A stretch of 64,000 bases of DNA from Tetramitus jugosus (GCA_937625935.1 OW569347.1:248001-312000); one strand, 5' to 3'; shown: positions 27,674-37,592, counted from the first letter of the stretch. Translations and numbers: made by a program. Notes: generated by a model from the sequence alone, not told the origin.

Positions 27674-30600
27674 TCATGGCAGCAGGGACTGACAAATACT
27701 CAGCCTGGCTTCGAGCCTTTGAGCAATGGTGAGGATTTGGCTGGTATGCCTACTGATCATTTCTTGGTTGGAGTTGTTTTGATGAGGAGATCTGTCTTTC
27801 ATGTCTTGCAATGTCATATTGTGTTGTTGCAATTCTGCTAAATCGGCACTCAATTTGTCTAATGCACAATCCTTCTCGCTCAATTGAGTTTTTAGAGCTA
27901 CGATTTCATCGTTAAAGGTCTTGTCAGTTTCTATTGTCTTGATAGAGATGATTGAGAGTTCCACTTCCAAATCTTTCTTCTCATCCTTCAATCTCTGGAC
28001 AGTTTCTTTGAATTGAGTCAAGGTTTCTAGTTCTCCCTTCAGTAAGATATTATCATCAACTGCTTTTTGCAACTGTTCTCGTAGAGTTTCGAGACTGGCC
28101 TTTGAAATTCGCGTATTCTTGGTTAAATCATCATTCTCTTGCTCGAGTCGTTGAATAGTTTCAATGAAGCTCTTCTTTTCAGATTTTAAGAATTCTAACT
28201 CATCCTTTTTCATTTTGTTAGGTGTTACTTAGAGGCCTTAACGGTACATACCGGTACAATACCGACGAAATACCGCTAACTCCTTACCGGTTGGAACTTA
28301 GCGGTATTGTATCTGTTATCGTATCCGGTATTACCGGTAATCCACCGGTATCTGAAGAGGAGGCAGCTAACTTCCAAAACTTTGTATCATTAAATGGAGT
28401 GCATACAACAAACAATTTAATTTCCATTTTTTAGTGTCATGAGCATTTTTAGAGTCTCGGCGTGCAAAGAATGTCTTCTCACACCGATTACATCTCTACC
28501 AGAACTGAAGAGCCGTTCCACAGACACTGACGAAGAAGGCACAGCAAGATAGTCCTTGGCAACTTTCGACATTCTTGGAAAATATATACTGTTGTCCTTC
28601 CACCAATTGAGAACATCAATCTTGGTGTTCAGTGGTACAACAATTGGTTTTGTTGTTAGATACTCGTCAATGTCCGATTTTTTTGTTGACATTTCTTCCA
28701 TCTCCACACTCATGAATGCTTCAAGATCCAAATCATCTTCAGTTGGTTGTGTGTTAATTGGATTTGGACTATCTGCGGGGTAAAGTGTCTCCAATTTTTC
28801 TTTTATGTGATTGACTATAGATGCCCCAGTACTACTACCAAGCTGCTTGCTCAGCCATGCTCCTTTGTATTTGGGATGAAGCATGGCCGCAATAAAATAT
28901 GTATCATTTTCATCCATGTAGTTGTAATATTTCTCAAAATGTTTTAGCCCGTGTTCGGCAGCACTGATTATGTTGATGTCCACATTGTGAAAAACTCTTC
29001 GTTTTTCTCTAATGTCATTCAAGATATCATGGATGGCATAATAAATAGGCAATGACAGTGTAATTTGGGCTGAAGATGCCTGCGACACCATTTCGGTATA
29101 TTTGGAGAAAGGTTCTAGAACAAGGACCAATTGTCTTACAAAAATCCAATCCTCTTCTGTGAGAACAATCTGTTCCAACTCATCTGACATCGAAGTGTAT
29201 TGTTCAAATGGCGAACGGTACTTAAGAGCAACACATAGCATACGATATGTTGAGTTCCATCTAGTGGAAACATCATATGGGATGACATTGTTTTCTATGT
29301 TCATCCGAGAGCATATTTGCTGCCAGATATCCCTACGTTGAGGTGTTCTAGTACTATGTATTGCAACAACCCTGATCCTGTTAATTACACTGTAGTTGTA
29401 TCCACGACAGTCCTTCCTATCACACAAATCCTCGGCTGTATTCATGTCACCTGATTTCAAGTCTTTCATAATTGTTTGGACAATTAAATTCAAAATATGT
29501 GCCAAACATCTTATGTATCCACTCGCGTTGAATTTGGTGTCGAATGGGAGGTATCCCATTATACTCTCTATCAGTGCTCCGTTATTTGACGCATTGTCTC
29601 CAGTAATTGTCAGCAGTTTGTCCACACAGTTATAATCCACCAGACATTGATAGAGTATTTGCGCAAGATTTTCACCAGTGTGTGGCCCAATCACTTTTGA
29701 GAACTCCAGTACGTTCTCCTTGTATACATATTCAGGCGTAATCCAATGACCAATTATGGCCATGAAAGATATGTTATTTGGACTCGTCCAAATATCAAAT
29801 GAGATGGAAAGCGAAGAAGTACAAGCCAGGGAGTTCACTAATTCCGCTTTCCGTCGATGGAAGGAGTCTAGGACACGCATTTTCAAAGTACTCGGTGAAT
29901 TGAAAGGTAGTTCATGTCCTAGTGCCCGGAACAGGTCCCGTAATTCTTCTCTCTGAACACAGTTGAACGGCTGATTGGTAGCAATCACCCAGTTGATCAG
30001 TGACTGTTCGACACTAAGAGACTTAGATGTTGATTTTTGCACCAATAATGGATTATTAATATTATGCTTTCGAAGATGCGATGCTAGGTTTGATGTTGAA
30101 TTTCCCAGAATAGACTTGTCAAATTCCTTGTCACAGTATTTGCATGAAACCATTTTAATAGAATTGATGTTAGTTTCGTTATAATGTTCCCAAACAAAGC
30201 TTCTTTTCTTTCGGGTCTGAGGAGAACTGATAGGTGTCGATAATTGGTTTGCCACGTTTTCATTGTGTTTTCGCTTATTTGGAGATTTGTCAATTGTGTG
30301 GTCATGACTGTCACTATCACTACTGCTCCCATTGAGTATGGCGTAATCAAGACGTATAGAATCTCTGTTGCGCAATCATGGTTGAACTTGTTCCTCTGTC
30401 ATTAAACTTGTTTGAATTGCGTTTTTTGATTTGTTTGATGTGTTTTTGACAATCCGGCGAAACATTTTTAAATCCGACAATTATCCCGGAAACCGGTAGA
30501 AAACCGGTAACCCATCCGGAACCGCTTTACAACTGAGAATTAACGGATGGCCTCCCGGTATTGTACCTTTAGGAACGGTACGGATAGGTTATCGGTACAT

Positions 30601-31158
30601 CTGTTATCTTTACGACCTCTAGTGTTACTTCTGGACAATTTGAAAGAAGACGAAACTTACAATAGCTTTCTGCAAATCTTGATTGAATATTGTGCTTGTT
30701 TGGGAGACACTTTCCTTAGTTTCCACAAGTTGTTCTTGAAGTGAATAGTATTTAACTTTTAAATCCTTCTCTCTTTCTTCTGCTGTTTCAAGATCGATTT
30801 CTAATTGTTTCTGTTAACGTGTTGGTTGAGAGATTTGTAAGCCATAGGAGAGTCGCTTGTTAGTACCATACCTCGTAATCCTCACTCATCTTCTGGAATT
30901 CCACAAAACTATTTGTTACAAATTGAAGTTCACTTTTGGTAGTCTATTATTGCCATATTTTAGAAGTTGGAGCTTTCGATGTTTGCATCTTGTTGCAAGT
31001 ATACTTACCCGATACTTTGACTTGTAATACTCAATTTCTTCTTCCTGAGATGTAAAGTGAATACTTTCATCTGTTTCATTGAGATCTACACCACCTTTCT
31101 CTTTTCCTTCCTGTCCAATGTTGGAGACGTCTTCTTTCATAGTTATTGATTCGCTCAT
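27674..31158 (-). CDS. NudE/NDEL1-like dynein regulator, intron 3 carries a hAT element
   Basis: Four exons, 31158-31009, 30943-30872, 30810-30661 and 28204-27674, all phase 0, give 300 residues. The product is a continuous coiled coil matching the NDE1/NDEL1 N-terminal region: FTSQEEEIEYYKSKYR (human SSEEEEANYWKDLAMTYK), RLEQENDDLTKNTR (LEQANDDLERAKR), and VQRLKDEKKDLEVEL (VQRLKDEARDLRQEL). NudE proteins link LIS1 to cytoplasmic dynein. Introns 1 and 2 are 65 and 61 nt. Intron 3 is 2,456 nt, of which 2,400 nt are the hAT element plus one duplicated target copy. I chose the acceptor AAAAAG before GATGAG because it keeps ..AIDELEFLK.. aligned; the next AG, six bases on, is possible. A start further upstream (31188, or a tiny exon at 31220) is also possible. 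Confidence 0.85.
28222..28229 (+). repeat. 8-bp target-site duplication, left copy
   Basis: GTGTTACT, identical to the copy at 30622-30629. Eight bases is the standard hAT target duplication. Confidence 0.95.
28230..30621 (-). mobile_element. hAT-superfamily DNA transposon, 2,392 bp, full length
   Basis: Bounded by a perfect 8-bp duplication and by terminal inverted repeats that start TAGAGG at both ends (TAGAGGCCTTAACGGT at 28230; TAGAGGTCGTAAAGAT read from 30621; 12 of 16 identical). The ends are rich in ACCGGT, which looks like subterminal transposase-binding sites: copies at 28250, 28286, 28333 and 28344 on the left and 30492 and 30503 on the right. Inside is a single transposase frame in the same orientation as the host NudE gene. 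It is inserted in the third NudE intron, between the donor and the branch-like CTAAC. Confidence 0.95.
28417..30402 (-). pseudogene. hAT transposase with an early stop codon
   Basis: From the ATG at 30402 the frame reads eight residues (MTEEQVQP), then TGA (30378-30376), then about 652 uninterrupted residues to 28417. The long part has a BED zinc finger (SFVWEHY, CKYCDKEF, NLASHLRKH), the hAT catalytic-core blocks SISFDIWTS, ITGDNASNN and CLAHILNLIVQ, and the C-terminal dimerisation region NWWKDNSIYFPRMSKVAKDYL with SSSVSVERLFSSG. No frameshift is visible. The next in-frame Met lies inside the BED finger (about residue 74 of the long frame) and would lose part of it. So this copy is probably inactive by one nonsense change, unless the stop is read through. 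Confidence 0.88.
30622..30629 (+). repeat. 8-bp target-site duplication, right copy
   Basis: GTGTTACT, identical to 28222-28229. The perfect match suggests a fairly recent insertion. Confidence 0.95.
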
Positions 31159-31408
31159 GTTTGTTTTGTTCGCTCGGACTATTGTCATAGATCCAACCAA
31201 TCATACTTACAAGAGACCATGATATCATCTCCCAGGATTTTGTGGAGAAACTCCACAACGGGACTCAATGCAAAGCAATATTACCAGTAAAGAAGATGAA
31301 GGAGGCCATGTAAAACAAGTTTAATCGCACTCGGCTTACTGTGGTTGGTTGATTGAGCTTTTATTGGCCATGAGCGATATCAATCTGATCTAGTTGAACA
31401 AATACCTA

Positions 31409-32695
31409 CTAAGGGAGGTTGGTTGTTCGTTTCAATGATCGTTTCATTCTTGTACTGGCATTAATCTGTGTCATACTTGCGATATCTATGATGTATGAAT
31501 AGCTCTGGGAAGAGTTCATTGGAGTCAATCGCACATACAATCGATCTAGCTTCAGCTGATAGGCTCCTTCGATTTGATTTTCAATATTTGATGAGAACGG
31601 ATGCCACTGCCCTTGATCGTCCCTCCATACCCATTTGGTGGTGTTATCAGTTCGTTCGAATCGCTCAACAGTTCTAAAGTATTTTGTTTGTACATTTTCC
31701 TGAACCATGGTATTGAATACAATCTTATACTGCCCATTAATGATGGGAACACTCGGCAAATTTTGAGAATGTGCAACCTCAATTGTCTTCGTCATGTTTG
31801 CATCATACACTTTCCAAATATTGTCATCATTCCAATACCAACAGACATTGTCTCTTGAAGTAGCTTGTTGCAGGTTCTGTGATTGCGTATTGGAAACAAT
31901 GGGGGATTGTGAACCCAATTGATACATGCTCCATACACTGGACGACGGGGATGATGACTGAACAGGTGAAGGACTGTTGTTGACACTGGAATTGAGACTC
32001 CTTATTGGGCTACTCGATGCACTACTATTCGTAGTCGCTTTGGTTACATTTTCATCCTTGTATTGTTGGTCTTGTTGTAGTTTGAAAGCATCTTGCTCAG
32101 ACTTACTCAAATAGAGCGAAACATAGTCTTCCAGCATGTCTTTGATCATGGCAACTTCAACAAAGTAGGAGGAACTCGATGATGGAGATTGTTGTGATGT
32201 TGGTGTTTGCTGAGGCAACACCGAAATGTTTTGCTTACAGATGGGACACGGGATTTGAGTTGGTGGTTGAGAAGTGCTCTGATAACTTTGTCTGATCACT
32301 CTCTGCGAATAAGGGCTACGAGAAGGGCTCGTCAAAGAACTGTCATTGACCAGATTATCAATATAAGCCTGGATATTCTTCTTATCGAACGTATGACCGC
32401 AAGTAACGAGTGAAACAGGTCGAATCATCAGAGATCGACCAATAGGACACTCCAACCTTTGAGTCAATCTCTTTTGTTGCAGGGCACGATGTTTCTTGAG
32501 CTTGAGTGTCTCTGTGTCAATCTTTCGCTTCTTTGAGCTTGTTTTCACTTTTTCATCCATTTCATTGTTGCCTTCGTTGACGTCATCACCATTGTTGTTA
32601 TCCTGTTCACCAGTGTTGTCCAATTTACCCTTACCTTTGTTTGACTGGGAAAATTGAAAGTAGTCCATTTCGTTGTCATCCTCAGAATGATTCAT
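31409..32695 (-). CDS. U-box/RING-like ubiquitin ligase with two WWE domains
   Basis: 428 residues. A Lys/Asn/Asp-rich N-terminus is followed by a U-box-like fold at about residues 80-155: RLECPIGRSLMIRPVSLVTCGHTFDKK, a Ser-rich insert, then IPCPICKQNISV. A Ser/Gln-rich linker leads to two WWE-type domains: CWYWNDDNIWKVYD...YKIVFNTMVQENVQTKYFRTVERF at about 280-345 and WVWRDDQGQWHPFSS...RLYVRLTPMNSSQSYSYIID at about 350-415. WWE domains bind poly(ADP-ribose) chains. Deltex has WWE-WWE-RING and RNF146 has RING-WWE; here the catalytic domain is N-terminal and the WWE pair C-terminal. A ligase that marks PARylated targets is inferred. Confidence 0.78.
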   Translation of the reverse strand: MNHSEDDNEMDYFQFSQSNKGKGKLDNTGEQDNNNGDDVNEGNNEMDEKVKTSSKKRKIDTETLKLKKHRALQQKRLTQRLECPIGRSLMIRPVSLVTCGHTFDKKNIQAYIDNLVNDSSLTSPSRSPYSQRVIRQSYQSTSQPPTQIPCPICKQNISVLPQQTPTSQQSPSSSSSYFVEVAMIKDMLEDYVSLYLSKSEQDAFKLQQDQQYKDENVTKATTNSSASSSPIRSLNSSVNNSPSPVQSSSPSSSVWSMYQLGSQSPIVSNTQSQNLQQATSRDNVCWYWNDDNIWKVYDANMTKTIEVAHSQNLPSVPIINGQYKIVFNTMVQENVQTKYFRTVERFERTDNTTKWVWRDDQGQWHPFSSNIENQIEGAYQLKLDRLYVRLTPMNSSQSYSYIIDIASMTQINASTRMKRSLKRTTNLP

Positions 32696-32819
32696 TGTTT
32701 AGATTGTTGTTTGGTTCTTTTTTTCTGGAAGTTTTTGAGAGGTGAAGTGTTTGTGACGGCGATTAGAAACTCCTTGACAACTGCAGGAAACTCAAACAAA
32801 ACTATTTATATTGAACATG

Positions 32820-33776
32820 TCAGTACAATCTTGGGGGTGAGAATATCTGAGGATACATGGATGAGTGGGTTGGATCTGGTTCACAAAATTGGAATGGGAG
32901 TGGAGGTGCTGAAGGTGTCTGATCTGGTAAGAATGGAGTGAACGGTAGGGAGGGCTGGTTGTTGGCAGAGTTGTCGTACTGGGGCACAAAGTTGTAGTCA
33001 GGAGTAACCTTCAAGTTCATTCCAATGGGCCAGTTTGGTCCTGGGTGAGTTGGCATTCGTTTCTCTTCTGTGAGAACTCCAGGAAGGAACTTTGAAGGAG
33101 CAGAGGGACCACAGTTCACCTTGTACATGTACTGGTTTGGTTCTGGTGATTGGCGATTCAAGGAAGGAGAGGGAGTGTGCGAAGGAACTTCCAGCAATGG
33201 AGAGTGGCTGGGAGGAGCAGATGGAACAACAGGGGAGGGATCTGTTGTTCGATTGAATTCAGAGGGCAATCCGAAATCTTGAGCTGTAAGTTCTATCGAA
33301 ATTGATCCTCTGCTGGCTTCATTTAACGGAACAGTCATCAGGCAAGGTCGCCCCTGAATCAGTTGATTAAGAGCTATGACACAACATCCCAGAAAATCAT
33401 CTCTCTTGAACCGGTCAAAATCAAACACAGAAATAACGAGAACCATCTGAGAAGGAGAGTTCAGCTGTTGTCCATTGTTTATATTGGGTGCAGGATTCTG
33501 TCGGTTGATACGAAACTCAAACGATTGATTCCACACTGGATCCAACGTTTGAGGCACTGTGTGAGAACGCAAAATAGAAGATCCCAGTCTCAATTCACAA
33601 TAAGGATCTGAGTAACCTGTAACATCTCCCACCATGAGATGATGACCTGCGATGAGTCTCACAGTGAGGTGATAAAATTCCTCTGGGTTGCTGCGTTCTT
33701 GTGGTTGTGCTGGGGGAAGTGGAGTCGGTTGCAACACGGACTGATGGATGTGTGAATGAAAATGGCCTCTGAACAT
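32820..33776 (-). CDS. C2-domain protein with proline-rich tail
   Basis: 318 residues. One C2 domain at about residues 30-165: FYHLTVRLIAGHHLMVGD, VTGYSDPYCELRLG, TLDPVWNQSFEFR, VISVFDFDRFKRDDFLG. The Asp residues of the calcium-binding loops (GYSDPY and FDFDRFKRDD) are present, so Ca-dependent lipid binding is likely. The second half is Pro/Ser-rich (PSAPPSHSPLLEVPSHTPSP, SAPSKFLPG) and lacks known motifs. Similar C2 plus Pro-rich proteins occur at plasma membranes of amoebae. The start of the gene lies 153 bp from the divergent SET/MYND gene. Confidence 0.85.
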   Translation of the reverse strand: MFRGHFHSHIHQSVLQPTPLPPAQPQERSNPEEFYHLTVRLIAGHHLMVGDVTGYSDPYCELRLGSSILRSHTVPQTLDPVWNQSFEFRINRQNPAPNINNGQQLNSPSQMVLVISVFDFDRFKRDDFLGCCVIALNQLIQGRPCLMTVPLNEASRGSISIELTAQDFGLPSEFNRTTDPSPVVPSAPPSHSPLLEVPSHTPSPSLNRQSPEPNQYMYKVNCGPSAPSKFLPGVLTEEKRMPTHPGPNWPIGMNLKVTPDYNFVPQYDNSANNQPSLPFTPFLPDQTPSAPPLPFQFCEPDPTHSSMYPQIFSPPRLY

Positions 33777-33929
33777 GTCAAGCGATCTGTATTCTATGGT
33801 TTGTTATCAAGTTATACAACTGGTTTTTGAGGGAACATCAAACGAGGAGTCGCCGAATTCCGCCCTATTTTTTCTTAATTTCTCCGATTGAACGAATCGC
33901 AGAAAAATATTTTTGACGTAGGAGTCAAC

Positions 33930-35210
33930 ATGTCCTTCCCTCATTATGAATTCATGGAGTTGGCTCACAGAGAGCAATACGGTGGAGAAACATTTGTTGC
34001 TTCTCAATTCATTCCGTTCGGTACTGTTCTGGCATCAGATGACCTGCTTTTCATGTGGAAAAAGTCTCAAAACGAACAAAAGTACATGACTAACATTTGC
34101 TCTAGTTTTTTGGTGTGTGAAGAGCATGTGCGAGCGGAAATTGTCCAGTTTTATGCGCCAAGTGAACTCATTGAAAGCATTGAAAAATCACTTGTTGCAA
34201 CGTATTCGGATGCCGAACAGAGACAATTGTTGGCAAAGGTGGTTGCCGTCTGTAGAATCAACAGCTATGAGCTGTCGAATCAAACTGTAGCTCTGTACAG
34301 AGTCGGTGCCAAGGTTTCCCACTCGTGTGCTCCAAATGTTGCTTATCATATGAATGATAAGAAACAAATGGTTGTGATTGCGCAAAAGGAAATTCAAGAG
34401 GGAGAGGCCATCTGTGCCTCTTACATTCCTGATGCAATCCGATTCCAATCGGCCAAGAACAGAGATGCCTATATCGCGCCACGTCGATACTATCACTGTG
34501 GATGTGATCGATGCGTTGGACCTGATTTGAGTCGTGTTGTCAAGTGTCTCAAGTGTCAAGAAAAGGCTATCAGAGACTCCAAGGGTGGTCTCTGGAAGTG
34601 TGACAAGTGCATCTCAAAGAATGAGTCAGGGTTGTTCAAGGATGAAGAAATGATGTTGGATAGAGAGGAGAAGTTGGAGAAGCTTGCACTGTCCAACCTG
34701 GAAATGTTGGAGAAACAAGATGTGGATTTAGATGGATTTGTTGAAGGTGCTTTGAAGGTGTTGGACGAGCAGCATTGGGTCATTGGCCTGACAAGACAAA
34801 TGCAGTTCGAAAAGAGTTTATTTATTGCATTTTACGCTAGCCAGCCAAACGCTGTTGAGTTTGACAAATTGGATCTCTATCTGTCTTACTTGAACAACTC
34901 TGGCATTGGTGTGACCATTTATATGGATCAGATGGTTTCATGGTGCATCCAAATGTCCAAGATGAATCTCTCAACACAGGGCATTAGTGCCATGAGAGAT
35001 TTCGCACGACACATCCACAAGTATTGGACGATATACTTTGGAAAGAATGATCAACATGTGCTGCGCCTTGGAAGTATTGCTAGTATCTGTGCAGAATGCA
35101 ACAAGGAATCCAATGATTTGAAGCGCTGTGCAAGATGTAAATCGATTGTGTACTGCAGTCCAGCATGTCAGAGAAGCAATTGGCCACAACACAAACTTTC
35201 ATGCAAATAA
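33930..35210 (+). CDS. SET and MYND domain protein (SMYD-like methyltransferase)
   Basis: 426 residues from the ATG at 33930. A SET domain begins at HREQYGGETFVASQFIPFGTVL and contains KVSHSCAPNVAYH (the N-H-S-C motif has Ser for Asn) and EIQEGEAICASYI, followed by a post-SET Cys cluster HCGCDRCVG and a second Cys pair set (CLKCQ, CDKC). A MYND zinc finger sits at the extreme C-terminus: CAECNKESNDLKRCARCKS with YCSPACQRSNWPQHKLSC. In SMYD proteins MYND is inserted in SET; here it is C-terminal, a common protist order. Lysine methylation of an unknown target is inferred. Confidence 0.85.
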   Translation: MSFPHYEFMELAHREQYGGETFVASQFIPFGTVLASDDLLFMWKKSQNEQKYMTNICSSFLVCEEHVRAEIVQFYAPSELIESIEKSLVATYSDAEQRQLLAKVVAVCRINSYELSNQTVALYRVGAKVSHSCAPNVAYHMNDKKQMVVIAQKEIQEGEAICASYIPDAIRFQSAKNRDAYIAPRRYYHCGCDRCVGPDLSRVVKCLKCQEKAIRDSKGGLWKCDKCISKNESGLFKDEEMMLDREEKLEKLALSNLEMLEKQDVDLDGFVEGALKVLDEQHWVIGLTRQMQFEKSLFIAFYASQPNAVEFDKLDLYLSYLNNSGIGVTIYMDQMVSWCIQMSKMNLSTQGISAMRDFARHIHKYWTIYFGKNDQHVLRLGSIASICAECNKESNDLKRCARCKSIVYCSPACQRSNWPQHKLSCK

Positions 35211-35308
35211 AGCGAGAGAAGGAGGAGAATCGGTATTACGGTCGGGCATGACAATTTTCTTGACATGTGTGTTTCTGTTAGTGAAATAATATCTTGAACG
35301 AAAAAAAG

Positions 35309-36499
35309 ATGTCAACAACAATGATCAGCAAAGCCCCTTTTTGGTTGCTACTCTCTGTCCTTTCGACCATCTTCTTGCAATATGGTTCATGTCAACTAGA
35401 TCATGTTCGATTACTTAATGGTCGTTTTGATACTGATGCTTTTCCCTCCATGGTTCAATTCTCGTGGTCTGCCACATCCTTTGCTGCCGATCTCAATTGC
35501 ATCGTGACTCGTCAGGGTATTTTGCGTAATATCACGGTAGAGTTGGTCATGTCTGATTATGGAAATTGGTATAATGTTGAGTTGTTTGCTGCGTCTCCTT
35601 CTGGTGCAGGTGGCAAGTTGTTGGCCAATCGAACAATCAGTACAACAAATGCTGTCAAGAGCAAGTACATAACTGGGTTTGATCAGATTCCTAGTTATGG
35701 TCAATATGTAGTGAGAGTTACCAAGAGAACAGAAGGATATTTTGGTGCTGTTCAATTGTTTCAATTTGTGGCCCGTTCAAACGACGGCTCATGCTCCACA
35801 GGTGTTGCCCAGGGAGTTAAATTGCAGAAACGAGTGAGCCCTCCATTGAAGATTGAATGGATTGGAGATTCTTTGAGTTGTGCCTTTGGTATTGAAGGAA
35901 AATCACCTTGCAACTTTAGTCCCAACACAGAGAATGCACAAGAGTCATTTGTTGTCAAAGCTTCATTGAGTCTTGATCCAGATGCCATCTATAATGTAGT
36001 GTGTTATTCAGGAAAGGGTGTTGTCAGAAATTATGCTGATAAGAAACAGATGAGCGCTGATCCCATGCCCGCATACTATAACAAAACTCTGACAACTAGA
36101 AACATTTTATGGGACTTTAAGTCTTATGTTCCAGATATTGTTGTGATCACTCTGGGAGGAAATGATTTTAGTACTGAACCCAGACCGAGCTTCGAGCAAT
36201 ATTCTCATGGGTACAATCAACTCATTGATTATGTGCAAAACGTGTATGGTCACAAGAAGATTCCCATTGTGACTGTCTGTGGCCCACTTTCTTGGGATTG
36301 TTTCGGAGATTATACACAAAAGGTTGTGGAACAGAGAGGGGATGATAGTGTCTACTTTGTCAGCTTGGCGGGTGTGTTGGATGGACAGGACCCTGGCCCA
36401 GACTATGGTTGTAGTGGTCATCCTTCTGTGCAAGGTTCAGTCAAGATGAGCGTCAAACTCAGCAGTCACCTTCGAAACATCTTGGACCGACATCAGTGA
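35309..36499 (+). CDS. Secreted SGNH/GDSL esterase, CE2-like
   Basis: 396 residues from the ATG at 35309, with a signal peptide (WLLLSVLSTIFLQYGSC). An N-terminal beta-rich domain of about 140 residues precedes an SGNH hydrolase: block I WIGDSLSCAFG (nucleophile Ser at about 188), block III TLGGNDFS, block V DYGCSGHPSVQG with the catalytic His and the usual Asp two residues or so before it. The layout, jelly-roll then SGNH, is that of carbohydrate esterase family 2, which deacetylates polysaccharides. A role in digesting bacterial or plant wall sugars is inferred. Confidence 0.85.
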   Translation: MSTTMISKAPFWLLLSVLSTIFLQYGSCQLDHVRLLNGRFDTDAFPSMVQFSWSATSFAADLNCIVTRQGILRNITVELVMSDYGNWYNVELFAASPSGAGGKLLANRTISTTNAVKSKYITGFDQIPSYGQYVVRVTKRTEGYFGAVQLFQFVARSNDGSCSTGVAQGVKLQKRVSPPLKIEWIGDSLSCAFGIEGKSPCNFSPNTENAQESFVVKASLSLDPDAIYNVVCYSGKGVVRNYADKKQMSADPMPAYYNKTLTTRNILWDFKSYVPDIVVITLGGNDFSTEPRPSFEQYSHGYNQLIDYVQNVYGHKKIPIVTVCGPLSWDCFGDYTQKVVEQRGDDSVYFVSLAGVLDGQDPGPDYGCSGHPSVQGSVKMSVKLSSHLRNILDRHQ

Positions 36500-36626
36500 A
36501 CATTATGTGATGTTCGAATGGATCAACAGAATCGGGATCTGATCAACCACGAGCCTAAAAATAGAGAATGAAAATGAATACAATCGTACTTTTTCTTTCA
36601 TCAAAAAAGGGACACACTTCTAGAAA

Positions 36627-37535
36627 ATGGAATCTCGCGATTATGTTTCATTGGTGGTTCAGTCCATCCACGTTGGTTTGCTGTGTATACTGATATTAAC
36701 TCAACTCACAATACTTGTCTGGATCAGGAAAAGATCTGACGTGACATACCTCACGTATAAAACCAGCCGAAACTCTCTCGTCTATCTCTTGTTTGGAACA
36801 TCGATCAGTTTGAGTCTTGTTGTTCTCAGTATGCTTGCGCAGTCTGGCCATTGGTCATTTCTTCCCATTGGAACTTGGAATTTCATGGATCGGTTGATTG
36901 GTGATACGATATTGTTGTCCATTCTACTGTGGACCTCGAAATTGCACATGGATCAAATGATACAAGTTTGTCACAAGAAGGTTCGAATCCCATCGGGTCA
37001 AGCGTGTAACAGATGTCGGGCTGTTCTCCGTTTTATGATCATGGGAAGTTGGAGTGTGGCCGTAGTAACAATTGGAATGAATATGTTTGTTCGCTACTAC
37101 GGTATCAAAGATCGTAAGAGTACTTGGTATCAGTTGAATGCAGTAGTGAGTTATCTGTGGCTGGCTCTATGTTTGTTGAACATTGTGTCTGTGGCAGCGA
37201 TAGCGACATCATTCGGTTCCATATATATCGTTCTCAAACGGTTGCAGAGTCAGGTATATGACAAGAGAATCAAGAACCTTATCTACATGATCTTGTTCAC
37301 TTTACCTCTGTTGAGCATCAGAATCGATTGTGCTATTTTCGAGAGAACAGCCACGAATTTATCCTTCGACTCCAAGCCTAGACTCGTAAAAGCAACCTGG
37401 ATCCTACTGAGGGACAGATTGGACTATTTCGCACTCGCTTTCATGACAATAGCAATCTCTCCCATCATGAACAGAGCTTCTCACCTCGGTTTTGGTGGGA
37501 AGCTTCACTGGCTCTTCTCGCGAAACTTCGAGTAA
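36627..37535 (+). CDS. Orphan seven-helix membrane protein
   Basis: 302 residues, single exon. Hydrophobic segments: SIHVGLLCILILTQLTILVWI, SLVYLLFGTSISLSLVVLSML, LIGDTILLSILLWT, FMIMGSWSVAVVTIGMN, YLWLALCLLNIVSVAAIATS, LIYMILFTLPLLSI and FALAFMTIAIS, so seven with the N-terminus outside if receptor-like. Basic loops lie between helices 1-2 and 3-4. No class signature is visible. It differs in sequence from the other 7TM orphan at 20593-21393. Confidence 0.6.
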   Translation: MESRDYVSLVVQSIHVGLLCILILTQLTILVWIRKRSDVTYLTYKTSRNSLVYLLFGTSISLSLVVLSMLAQSGHWSFLPIGTWNFMDRLIGDTILLSILLWTSKLHMDQMIQVCHKKVRIPSGQACNRCRAVLRFMIMGSWSVAVVTIGMNMFVRYYGIKDRKSTWYQLNAVVSYLWLALCLLNIVSVAAIATSFGSIYIVLKRLQSQVYDKRIKNLIYMILFTLPLLSIRIDCAIFERTATNLSFDSKPRLVKATWILLRDRLDYFALAFMTIAISPIMNRASHLGFGGKLHWLFSRNFE

Positions 37536-37592
37536 AAGCAAGAACCCAAAAAGCTGACCAAAACAAACAGATAAAAACAATGTTCACGCAAA

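Noticed and set aside
28556-30184. Plus-strand frames inside the hAT element
   Set aside because: Shadows of the transposase frame; hAT elements of this type carry a single gene.
27674-31158. NudE gene as a pseudogene broken by a transposon
   Set aside because: The element sits between an intact donor and a branch-like plus acceptor sequence; all four exons join in frame.
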